A stretch of 64,000 nt of DNA from Myxococcota bacterium. Lineage in GTDB: Bacteria > Myxococcota_A > Polyangia > JAAYKL01. Location: contig JASJCT010000011.1 in assembly GCA_030065855.1 (NCBI GenBank), forward strand, positions 45,387 to 109,386, read 5' to 3'. Positions 18,656 to 26,469 of this stretch are shown here, piece after piece. Under the pieces are notes generated by a model. It searched no databases. It was not told where the DNA came from and worked only from the letters and a program-made list of their open reading frames with translations. A program made the translations under genes and the position numbers. Positions within the stretch are counted from its first letter, which is position 1; each line of letters starts with the position of its first letter.

Positions 18656-19637
18656 TCAGAGCTTGACAATAGAAGCATTAGCAGTTCCATTGTCTATTCC
18701 ACTCCGCTTTCCAATCCTCCATACGTTTGTCTGATGATGCCATCTTCCGAACACTATGCGCCACATGATCGGTCGTCATGTTCAACACTTCCCCAATTTC
18801 CCGGTACGTCATGTGCGTCCCGTGCCTTAACGCCCACACTGCGAACTTCCTTTCCGGATTCCCTTTTGGTCCCCGAATGCTCTCCTTCAGGCGGTCCTGG
18901 GATGTGCCGCAAATTTCACATATCCTCAAAATTATTGTCTCCGATTCTTCCAAATCCGATTCTTCCACACCTGCACTACGCTCCACATCCACGGGACACT
19001 TATCCCACCGAAACCACCCGCCATCCTCCATCCCCTTTGGCCACGGCACCACTTTCCGATGGAGATGCAGTATCAACCGCTCCAGCGCCTTGGCATTTTC
19101 ATATTGATTCAAAAAGAAGCCTGTCTCGACCCAATCTGGCTCAATCGTCTTTCCCATGTATTTCCGGTGACTTGTCCAGGCAGACGCAGCATCCAGGCGG
19201 GTTACCAGATTTGCCTTCAGTGGATTCAGGTGAATGTAGGCGAGCACATAGATGAGGTACGCGGCATACTTTATGGGCTGACTCTTGAAACGCCCTCGAA
19301 AAAGCCCGCCATCCTTTCGATTCTTGAAGTTGTATTGCTGCGTATATGAGGCGCCGAGAAACTGCATCGCCTGGGATAGATTCCCAAGCGGGGAGCGAAC
19401 GAGCAAGTGATAGTGATTCGGCATCAGGGCATAGGCATGAACCTCAATCTCGTACCGCTCGCAAGTCTCGCGGATGACATCCAAAAACGTAAGCGCGTCA
19501 TCATCATCCTGAAAGATGATGTCCCGATTCCGCCCCCGGTTCATCACATGATGCCATGCCCCAGCCCAGTCTTCTCTAGGTTTTCGTGCCATAATAAAAG
19601 ATTAACAGTAATGCTTCTATTGTCAACCTCTGACCCC
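18652..19637. mobile_element. REP-associated tyrosine transposase element with 29-bp inverted ends
   Basis: The left end (18652-18680) and the reverse complement of the right end (19609-19637) match at 28 of 29 positions, sharing the core TTGACAATAGAAGCATTA. They enclose exactly one transposase gene. The ends start with GGGGTCAGAG. Target-site duplication is not visible, as expected for Y1 (HUH) transposases, though long inverted ends are unusual for them. The element sits between prkA and the glycosyltransferase region without disrupting a recognisable gene. Confidence 0.85.
18678..19592 (-). CDS. REP-associated tyrosine transposase (Y1_Tnp)
   Basis: The 304-aa protein begins MARKPREDWAGAWHHVMNRG, typical of the TnpA_REP family. 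It has HAYALMPNHYHLLVRS, in which HxH is the metal-binding HUH motif, and YVLAYIHLNPLKA, which bears the Tyr nucleophile region. The C-terminal about 100 residues resemble a DnaA-like HTH (TYREIGEVLNMTTDHVAHSVRKM). Family members nick single-stranded DNA at palindromic ends. The frame is intact, so the element may still be active. Confidence 0.92.
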   Translation of the reverse strand: MARKPREDWAGAWHHVMNRGRNRDIIFQDDDDALTFLDVIRETCERYEIEVHAYALMPNHYHLLVRSPLGNLSQAMQFLGASYTQQYNFKNRKDGGLFRGRFKSQPIKYAAYLIYVLAYIHLNPLKANLVTRLDAASAWTSHRKYMGKTIEPDWVETGFFLNQYENAKALERLILHLHRKVVPWPKGMEDGGWFRWDKCPVDVERSAGVEESDLEESETIILRICEICGTSQDRLKESIRGPKGNPERKFAVWALRHGTHMTYREIGEVLNMTTDHVAHSVRKMASSDKRMEDWKAEWNRQWNC

Positions 19638-19693
19638 CACTCCCTAAAAACATCGACTTGATGTATTTTTTCCGATGTTGAAAAGGATTTATC

Positions 19694-21094
19694 ATGCGAC
19701 TCGGTCGATTTTTCAAATTTCAGAGAAGACGCTCTCAAGAGGAGATATCGGTATCCTTCGCAGAGCCAAAGATCAAAAGCTTAATGATTGCGTTGTCTGT
19801 ATTCATTTTTGCCCTTCTATTTTGCAGCCAACTGAACAGAATTATAAAACTATATTCGAGCTCACAACACGATGTAAGGGCGACGATCGCTTGTGCTCAC
19901 AACTATTTTGCAGGCCGAGACATTTACAAAACACATCATAGGGCCCTTAAAGAAGATCCAACATTGACAGCGGATATCCCTAAGTTTACTTACCCTCCTT
20001 TGCTTTGCGCGGTCTTTTTTCCAATGGCTCTGATGCCCTATGAGCAAGGAAAACATGTCTATTTTTTCCTCAACTGTTTTTTTGTTATTCACACTGCTTT
20101 TTTATTGACCCTCATCGCTCCAATCGGCTGGCTCAAGAAGCCATTTTTTTTCCTCGTATTAGGAGTCTCTATCGCGTCTGAGCCGTTTGCTTGGATCTTG
20201 CGCTGCGCCAATTTTGACGCGATGACTTTGTATGTGACTGCTGTGTCTATTTGGGCGTACCAGAGAGAAAAACTCATTTTAAGTGGTATTCTAATTGCAA
20301 CTGCGTCATGGCTAAAAGTCACACCGGGCTTGATATTCATTTTTCTCTTAATGGGAGGACGTCAAAGGTTTATTGTCAGTGCTATCCTCTCAGGTTTGCT
20401 GCTCGGTATTTTTCAATTGATGCTCGTTGGTTATGATCAGTTTGCATATTTTTTTATGGAAACATTGCCCGAGCGGGCAGGTGCGCGATTACAAGCCCCG
20501 AGCATGCAGAGCTTATGGTCACTGAATCAACTGCTATTTGTACCCGGCCAGAGGGGCTCAATCTTCGATCTTCGAGAGCATTTCGATGTGATACATTTCC
20601 TTTCCAGAGCAGTGGTGGCGGTCATGGTTTTAGGTGTGATTTTGCGCACATCCTATCAGACACATCGCTTTTTCTATGCCTTTGGCGTCTGCAGTGCAGC
20701 GACTTTTCTTTTGACTGACTCCACGTATATGTACCGCCTGGTTTGGGTAATCTTTCCTATGTCGAGTCTCTTCTTGGCGTGTATTCTGGAAAAATACAAA
20801 TATTCAATTTCGTGCATAACACTCATAGTTGTCCTATTGAATTTGCAATTTCTGCATGGCCAAATATTCGGCAAATTGACCGGATGGAAAGCGATATTAC
20901 ACGGTGCTCCGACAATTGGCGCTTTAATATCGATAAGTACACTTTTTGTGCTCAGCATTCAAAATGGAACCTGGAACAACCCTCTTGGATACCTCAAAGG
21001 AATGGGGCAACACACATCGAGCATTTTCAAGAGATTATCTAGAAGAAACCAGGCTGTTGCTGCAGGGCGTCAGCGACGGTCCGCTTTAAACTGA
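19694..21094 (+). CDS. Polytopic GT87-type mannosyltransferase-like protein
   Basis: The 466-aa membrane protein has about ten hydrophobic helices and the family signature of DUF2029/GT87. This includes IPKFTYPPLLCAVFFPMALM after the first long loop with an acidic/His-rich HDVRATIACAHNYFAGRDIY, and ILIATASWLKVTPGLIFIFL. GT87 enzymes use polyprenyl-phosphate mannose, which fits the DPM1-like synthase at 21962-22693. Its 3' end overlaps the convergent epimerase gene by 56 bp. Confidence 0.82.
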   Translation: MRLGRFFKFQRRRSQEEISVSFAEPKIKSLMIALSVFIFALLFCSQLNRIIKLYSSSQHDVRATIACAHNYFAGRDIYKTHHRALKEDPTLTADIPKFTYPPLLCAVFFPMALMPYEQGKHVYFFLNCFFVIHTAFLLTLIAPIGWLKKPFFFLVLGVSIASEPFAWILRCANFDAMTLYVTAVSIWAYQREKLILSGILIATASWLKVTPGLIFIFLLMGGRQRFIVSAILSGLLLGIFQLMLVGYDQFAYFFMETLPERAGARLQAPSMQSLWSLNQLLFVPGQRGSIFDLREHFDVIHFLSRAVVAVMVLGVILRTSYQTHRFFYAFGVCSAATFLLTDSTYMYRLVWVIFPMSSLFLACILEKYKYSISCITLIVVLLNLQFLHGQIFGKLTGWKAILHGAPTIGALISISTLFVLSIQNGTWNNPLGYLKGMGQHTSSIFKRLSRRNQAVAAGRQRRSALN

Positions 21095-21965
21095 TAGGAT
21101 CTTTTTTATGGCCGATGATATTGTTCATCAACGTGGGATCACCCACAATCCAAGGGATATCATCTGGGCGACCTGGGGCTGCATGCAATCCCGATAATAA
21201 AAGCCCCTTTTTTTCTGTCGTCAAGGAGAGATTGTCAACAATTTCTACAATGATATCTCGAATTTTTGTGGGTTTGCCCGAACATATGTTGGCAAGCAAT
21301 ACAAGCGTGTCGGAGTGTAAAAAGCAAAATTTGAGTATGTAATCACAGACGTCCCGGACGTCCAAATAGTCTCGCACATGATCGAGGCCTGGCACACTTG
21401 TTAATTTATTCTCTGTCACCCGTTGGATTAACCCGGGTAAGACATAGTTGATAGGTTGAACAGGTGCAATCAAACCAAAGACTCTAAGCACTTTAATGGG
21501 TACTCCCATTTCTGTGCAAAGCCGAGACAATTTTTCTTCTGCTTCGAGTTTCGTCGTTGCATAAACCGACCTCGGAGAAACCGGTGATTGCTCCGTGAGT
21601 CTTTGCCCTTCTGATTGGGCTGCATAAACATGTCCAGAGCTGACATATACGAGCTCGGGGACATGTCCTTTATCTCGACACCAATCAAAGAAAACTCTAA
21701 CGTAGTTGATGGTGTCAGTGACATTAGTCTGAAACGCCCTCTCGGGATTGGATTCGCATTTGGGGACGGATACCATAGCGGCTAACTGAACTAACACTAT
21801 GGGATCCTCGCGTGCATCAAGACCCAAAATCGATTCGAGTTCTATCGCCAGAGTTGCGTGGTTTTCGAGCCGCGTGGTTAGACTCGCGCCCTTCAATCCC
21901 ATGTTTTTTAGTGATGGTTGAAGATATTTGCCCAGACTTCCCGTGCTGCCGTTGTAAAGTATCAT
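21039..21965 (-). CDS. NAD-dependent sugar epimerase/reductase (extended SDR)
   Basis: I choose ATG 21965, which overlaps the upstream stop as ATGA and puts MILYNGSTGSLGKYL, the Rossmann GxxGxxG, at the N-terminus; ATG 21989 would add eight residues. Of about 308 aa, YVSSGHVYA and SVYATTKLEAEEKL (the YxxxK catalytic pair) are clear. With the DegT-like protein nearby it could complete a deoxysugar pathway as 4-keto reductase or epimerase (ColC-like), which is inference. The 3' end overlaps the convergent GT87 gene. Confidence 0.85.
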   Translation of the reverse strand: MILYNGSTGSLGKYLQPSLKNMGLKGASLTTRLENHATLAIELESILGLDAREDPIVLVQLAAMVSVPKCESNPERAFQTNVTDTINYVRVFFDWCRDKGHVPELVYVSSGHVYAAQSEGQRLTEQSPVSPRSVYATTKLEAEEKLSRLCTEMGVPIKVLRVFGLIAPVQPINYVLPGLIQRVTENKLTSVPGLDHVRDYLDVRDVCDYILKFCFLHSDTLVLLANICSGKPTKIRDIIVEIVDNLSLTTEKKGLLLSGLHAAPGRPDDIPWIVGDPTLMNNIIGHKKDPISLKRTVADALQQQPGFF

Positions 21966-22693
21966 CGCTTTGTCGTCCGATGGTGCCATGCGATCTTGAA
22001 GATCGCCATAAAGGCAGATGTGACTTCTTTCAAATTCGTATTGCTTACACCACGCCTTCTATTTTTGAAACGTATGGGAAAAGCGGAAATCGTCATGCCA
22101 GCTTTTAGCATCTCGGATATTGTTTCACTTAAATAAATGTACCCTAAATGTTGTTGTTCATGTTTCAAAAGCTCATCAATTGCACGTCTGGAGTAAAAAC
22201 GAAAACCGTTGGTGTAGTCGGCAATTGACCAGTCAATTAGAAACCGTGCCAAATAATTTGCTAATGCGCTAAAAACTCGCCTGCTGAGCGGCCAACCAAT
22301 GATTTCCCCTTCAGGATATCGCGCACCGATGACAATGTCAGCGCCCTTATTGAGAAGCGCTAAGCCGGTATCGATCGCCTCTGGTTCGTGGGAAAAGTCA
22401 CAGTCCATTTCGACAAAAGCTTCGAATGCTCCTTCGTTTTCTATCCCCCACGAAAAGCCATCGCGCACCGCACCGCCTCGGCCGTTCTTTTTGTCACGGA
22501 CAATTAAATGCACTCTGCCTGCCCAGGTATGATTCTTTTTCATTTCTTCTCGGACCACTTGATACGTCATGTCCGGGCTGGAATCATCAACAACGCAAAT
22601 ATGGGCATTTCTTTGGAGCTCGAGAATGCTCTCTATCAATTGGATGATGTTTTTACGTTCATTATATGATGGGAGAACGACGAGAACCCTCAT
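21962..22693 (-). CDS. Polyprenol-phosphate mannose synthase-like glycosyltransferase 2
   Basis: The start ATG 22693 gives MRVLVVLPSYNERKNI, typical of Dpm1 enzymes, and AGAAGGG precedes it. The 243-aa protein contains CVVDDSSPD, FVEMDCDFSHEP (the DxD metal site) and ADYTNGFRFYSRRAID. The family makes polyprenyl-phosphate mannose or glucose at the inner membrane for GT-C enzymes. It overlaps the epimerase gene by 4 bp, so the two are translationally coupled. Confidence 0.88.
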   Translation of the reverse strand: MRVLVVLPSYNERKNIIQLIESILELQRNAHICVVDDSSPDMTYQVVREEMKKNHTWAGRVHLIVRDKKNGRGGAVRDGFSWGIENEGAFEAFVEMDCDFSHEPEAIDTGLALLNKGADIVIGARYPEGEIIGWPLSRRVFSALANYLARFLIDWSIADYTNGFRFYSRRAIDELLKHEQQHLGYIYLSETISEMLKAGMTISAFPIRFKNRRRGVSNTNLKEVTSAFMAIFKIAWHHRTTKR

Positions 22694-22774
22694 ATGTACA
22701 ACCCTTCTTTTTTTCAATACCAAATAAGATTCTACATCTTTTATTTTTCACCACTGAACTCGCTAAAGAAACGG

Positions 22775-24046
22775 TTACAAGTCTGATAACGAACGGATAG
22801 CAGTTTCCAATGTTGCAACCGACGCTTCGGTTGGAACAGCGTGGCAGCCGATCATGAGACCATTGTAAAAGACGTGATCGCACACGGCTAGGCTTTCAGC
22901 TTGACCAAAATTGATAGCCTGCATCGCGGGATGACGGACCATGTTTCCAGCTATGATCGATCGGGTCTCGACACCATTTGATTCCAGATGTTCCTTGAGT
23001 CCCTGAAGACTGACAGGTGCGTCTTCGGTCAGGATAAGAGACAACACCATCCATGAATGGGTCCGTTTCGATCGCTCAACGCGGGTGGAACGTTCTCCTA
23101 ATTTGTCCGCGCCGACAAGACGAATCCAAGGCGCGTGCAGACCCAGCCATTCCTTCACCTGTCTCGCTAGATTTTCACGATTTTCTAGCATGTCATCAAG
23201 ACGTTCGAGTTGGACTCTGCCAATTGCTCCCTGAATCTCTGTAGGCCGTACATTGTATCCACTCGTTACGAAAAAGAACCGTTCATCGATGTCTGGATAT
23301 TTCCTACGCCACGCTTCCTTGTCCGAGCGATTTCTTATCCAGCCGTGCGATCGCATTGAGATAAGATCGTTGTAAATATCTAAACTATCGGTGGTAATGA
23401 CGCCACCTTCGATTGTTGAGACATGATGGGAAAAATAGCAGCTAAATGTACCGATCGATCCAAACGTCCCTGCGTGCTGGCCATTGTCATGCCCCCCGAG
23501 ACTCTCGCATGTGTCTTCAAGCAGGACGAGATTGTGCTTGTTGCAAAAGTCGACATATGAAGACATTTGTGGAACCTGTCCCATGACATGAATTAAGAAC
23601 ATCCCCCGAGTTCTCGGACTCAGAGCCGCTTCTGCGCTCGTGAGGTCTATTGCAAGGTGTTCGAGGTTAATATCGACAAATACAGGCTTTAACCCGAGTT
23701 GCACAAGTGGCCAAACGGTCGTTGGCCAGGAAAGCGCCGAGACCAATACTTCGTCCCCCGGACGCCACAGCGGTTCCGACTTGGTGGGTCTCAATATCGC
23801 GTCCACTGCTAACAGGTTGGCAGACGAACCCGAATTGACCATCAGGGCGTATTTGGTACCCACCCATTCAGCAAACCCCTCTTCGAATTTTTGGACTTCT
23901 CTGCCCATGGTAACGTTCCCGGAATCGAGTACGGCCTTGGCAGCTTGAATCTCCCACTCACTGAATGTTTCTGTCGCGATAAGGTATCGATTATCTTCAA
24001 CTTTAGAAGCCCCTTGTTTGAGGGAACGATGTTTTTTTATGGGCAT
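22775..24046 (-). CDS. DegT/DnrJ/EryC1/StrS-family protein, PLP lysine replaced by histidine
   Basis: The 423-aa type I PLP-fold protein has GNVTMGREVQKFEEGFAEWVG, NSGSSANLLAV, LLEDTCESLG (PLP-binding Asp178) and NVRPTEIQGAIG. Where aminotransferases have FSFxxxK, this protein has FSCYFSHHVSTIEGG, placing His207 at the lysine site. The same swap is known in 4-keto-6-deoxysugar 3-dehydratases such as ColD, which remove the C3 hydroxyl rather than transaminate. I infer a 3-deoxysugar dehydratase working with the adjacent epimerase. Confidence 0.87.
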   Translation of the reverse strand: MPIKKHRSLKQGASKVEDNRYLIATETFSEWEIQAAKAVLDSGNVTMGREVQKFEEGFAEWVGTKYALMVNSGSSANLLAVDAILRPTKSEPLWRPGDEVLVSALSWPTTVWPLVQLGLKPVFVDINLEHLAIDLTSAEAALSPRTRGMFLIHVMGQVPQMSSYVDFCNKHNLVLLEDTCESLGGHDNGQHAGTFGSIGTFSCYFSHHVSTIEGGVITTDSLDIYNDLISMRSHGWIRNRSDKEAWRRKYPDIDERFFFVTSGYNVRPTEIQGAIGRVQLERLDDMLENRENLARQVKEWLGLHAPWIRLVGADKLGERSTRVERSKRTHSWMVLSLILTEDAPVSLQGLKEHLESNGVETRSIIAGNMVRHPAMQAINFGQAESLAVCDHVFYNGLMIGCHAVPTEASVATLETAIRSLSDL

Positions 24047-24150
24047 CTGTACTTGTAGTCCTGCGATTTATGAGACAGCAAGATACTATACGACCACAGC
24101 CTCAAAAACAACCCAGCACGGCTAAATCGGGGATAGCCCTTAGAAGATTG

Positions 24151-26469
24151 TCAGTTGGCATTGTTTGAGACTTTCACCACCAGTGCACTGGCCAGGCCTT
24201 CTGGGGAGAGGGCCGTGGCCATGATGGGTGCGCCGGGTGCGCCCTTTGTGATCAAGTAGGAGAGATTCACCAGGGGCAGGGTTGCTTCGGCAAGCCCGAT
24301 CCGGTCGACAAGGGAAAAATAGGCCGGCGTCGCTCTGAACATCCCTTTGATTGCTCGCTGACTATCTTCTTTGTCCATCGAACAGTGGCAGATGCTTTGT
24401 ATGTCCGTGGGGGACATCCCTGCCCTGCCGAGGGCCGTGTCGATCGCGCTTTCGAGCGCAACGGTGCTCCCGCGGTGAGGGTGTGCGGCGGCGGTTGCCA
24501 GGCCAAACCCCATGATCCGGGCGAGGGGTGTCACACCGCGCTTTGCAGCTGACGTACTGGTCTCGATCATTAATACAGCCGCCCCTTCGCCCGGTACGAT
24601 CGGCGTGCCAGGCCCCCACTGCCCCACGGCATAGCCATCAGCAACGGTTCTTTGTGAAAGTTCGTCCGCAGCACCTGCCAAAACGGTATCTGCATGCCCG
24701 AGGGCCACAGCCACGGCAGCGCAGATGGTCGCGCTCAAGCCAGCCCCCAGACCCGCGGCAAGGGCGGTATTGTGCCCTTTGAGCAGGAGCGCCCGGGCTA
24801 CGTGTCCCGCCACCTCGTTGGGAACCACGTAGGGAAACGCGCCGAGTCGATCCAGGGCGAAATTATTTTGAAATACCTCGGTCAAATGGGCCATCTCACC
24901 TTGGGAGGGACCTGTGGCAAGACCGATCACCATGCCCACCTGGGCCAGCTCCTTGGGTCGCGGTTTGAACCCGGCGTGTACCAGGGCCTCGCGGGTGGCC
25001 AGGGTCGCAAAGACCGAGCAGAGGTCCATCCCCTTCAAATCCAAGCGGCGATCCACTGCGCGGCTATCGATGGGCGGCACGCAGCCAGCGGGAAACGGCT
25101 GGACCGGGGCTTCGAACCGTTCGATGTCAGAGATACCGGTTTCTGCATTGGCCAGCAGCCATTCCCGTCCTATGCCCAGTGGGCTCACAATGCCCATGCC
25201 GGTGATCGCAATGTCTGCATCCTCAGGGCCTGGTAGTGCCGATCTGGCGTGCTCCGGGTCTGGGGCCACATCGAAGAGGATACTCGCGTTATTGCCCCCA
25301 AAGCCAAAGCTATTGGAAAGGGCAATGCACCCCTGCCACGGGCGACCCGGATCTGGGACGTAGTCTCCGAGATGGCATCCGTCCCGGGCAGTGGTAAATC
25401 CAGCGGTGGATGGTACGAATCCAGCCTGGGCACAGAGGATAGTGGCAGCTGCCTCGAGTGCACCTGCAGCACCGAGGCAGTGGCCGATCATCGATTTTGT
25501 GGCGCTCGTGGGTACGCCGTTGGCACGCGATGCCAAGAGGTTTGAAATCGCTCGGGATTCTGCCGAATCATTGGCCCGGGTGCCCGTGCCATGGGCATTG
25601 ATGTAGTCGATGCTTTCAGGTGGCAGGCCTGCATCCCTAAGGGCTCGCGCCATGGCCGCGACTTGGCCGCGGGCAGACGGGTCTGGTGCTGTGGGGTGGT
25701 ACGCGTCGTTTGACAGCCCAGCGCCGAGCAATTCAGCGACAATTGGAGCGTTCCGTTCCCTTGCATATTCCAAGGCCTCGAGCACGAGAAAGGCCGCTCC
25801 TTCACCGAGATTCAGGCCGATATTTTGGGAAAACGGGGTACACGTGCCCTGACACGTGACCTTGAGGGCATCGAACCCGACCAGGGTGGATCGGGCCAGG
25901 GTGTCGGACCCTCCAGCCACGACCAGGTCTGCCAGGCCTGCCCGGATCAAATCCGCCCCCTGGGCCAGGGCACCGGATCCAGCTGCGCAGGCCGTGACCA
26001 CGGTAAGGGCCGGGCCCTCTGCGCCAGCTGCCCAGGCCAGGACCTTGGCGGTGGTGTGATACCGCTTGGAAAAGAATCGGGCATCATCGATGGGATCCTT
26101 GCCTTGCACGAGGTGGGCGTAGTGGTCCTCGATGCTGAGCATGCCGCCCGAGCATGTGCCCATGACCACGCCTGCCCGGGGACCCAAATGAATATCGCCT
26201 TTAAATCCAGCCCGTTGGAGCGCCTCCCGCAAGGCCAAGAGTGCCAGGTGCACATTGCGGTCGAGGATTTTTACCTCGTAGGGGTCGGCGGGATCGGTCA
26301 GAGGTGCCGATATCTGACCCGCATGGGTGGCGGTAAGCCCTGCGAGGCGCGGATCGTCGAGGCGGGAAATGCAGGTCTTTCCCTTTTTGAGGGTCTCGAC
26401 AAATCCGGGCGCGTCCATGGCCGCGGCTGAGACCGTGCCAATGCCCGTGACCATCACCCGGCGCCTCAT
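24151..26469 (-). CDS. Ketosynthase fused to a cysteine-less ketosynthase (KS-CLF didomain), copy 2
   Basis: The 772-aa protein contains two FabF-like domains. Domain 1 (about 1-405) has the full triad: Cys161 in VTACAAG, His293 in NAHGTGT and His330 in KSMIGHCLGAAG. Domain 2 (about 418-772) starts ITGMGIVSPLG. It has Leu where the catalytic Cys should be (ALAAGLGAG) and lacks HGTGT, so it should be a chain-length-factor-like partner. It starts in a 4-bp ATGA overlap with copy 1, with GGAG 7 nt upstream. The fusion recalls the KS-CLF of PfaC-type polyunsaturated fatty-acid synthases, but no AT, ACP, KR or DH is nearby. It likely condenses a carrier-bound chain made elsewhere. Confidence 0.88.
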   Translation of the reverse strand: MRRRVMVTGIGTVSAAAMDAPGFVETLKKGKTCISRLDDPRLAGLTATHAGQISAPLTDPADPYEVKILDRNVHLALLALREALQRAGFKGDIHLGPRAGVVMGTCSGGMLSIEDHYAHLVQGKDPIDDARFFSKRYHTTAKVLAWAAGAEGPALTVVTACAAGSGALAQGADLIRAGLADLVVAGGSDTLARSTLVGFDALKVTCQGTCTPFSQNIGLNLGEGAAFLVLEALEYARERNAPIVAELLGAGLSNDAYHPTAPDPSARGQVAAMARALRDAGLPPESIDYINAHGTGTRANDSAESRAISNLLASRANGVPTSATKSMIGHCLGAAGALEAAATILCAQAGFVPSTAGFTTARDGCHLGDYVPDPGRPWQGCIALSNSFGFGGNNASILFDVAPDPEHARSALPGPEDADIAITGMGIVSPLGIGREWLLANAETGISDIERFEAPVQPFPAGCVPPIDSRAVDRRLDLKGMDLCSVFATLATREALVHAGFKPRPKELAQVGMVIGLATGPSQGEMAHLTEVFQNNFALDRLGAFPYVVPNEVAGHVARALLLKGHNTALAAGLGAGLSATICAAVAVALGHADTVLAGAADELSQRTVADGYAVGQWGPGTPIVPGEGAAVLMIETSTSAAKRGVTPLARIMGFGLATAAAHPHRGSTVALESAIDTALGRAGMSPTDIQSICHCSMDKEDSQRAIKGMFRATPAYFSLVDRIGLAEATLPLVNLSYLITKGAPGAPIMATALSPEGLASALVVKVSNNAN

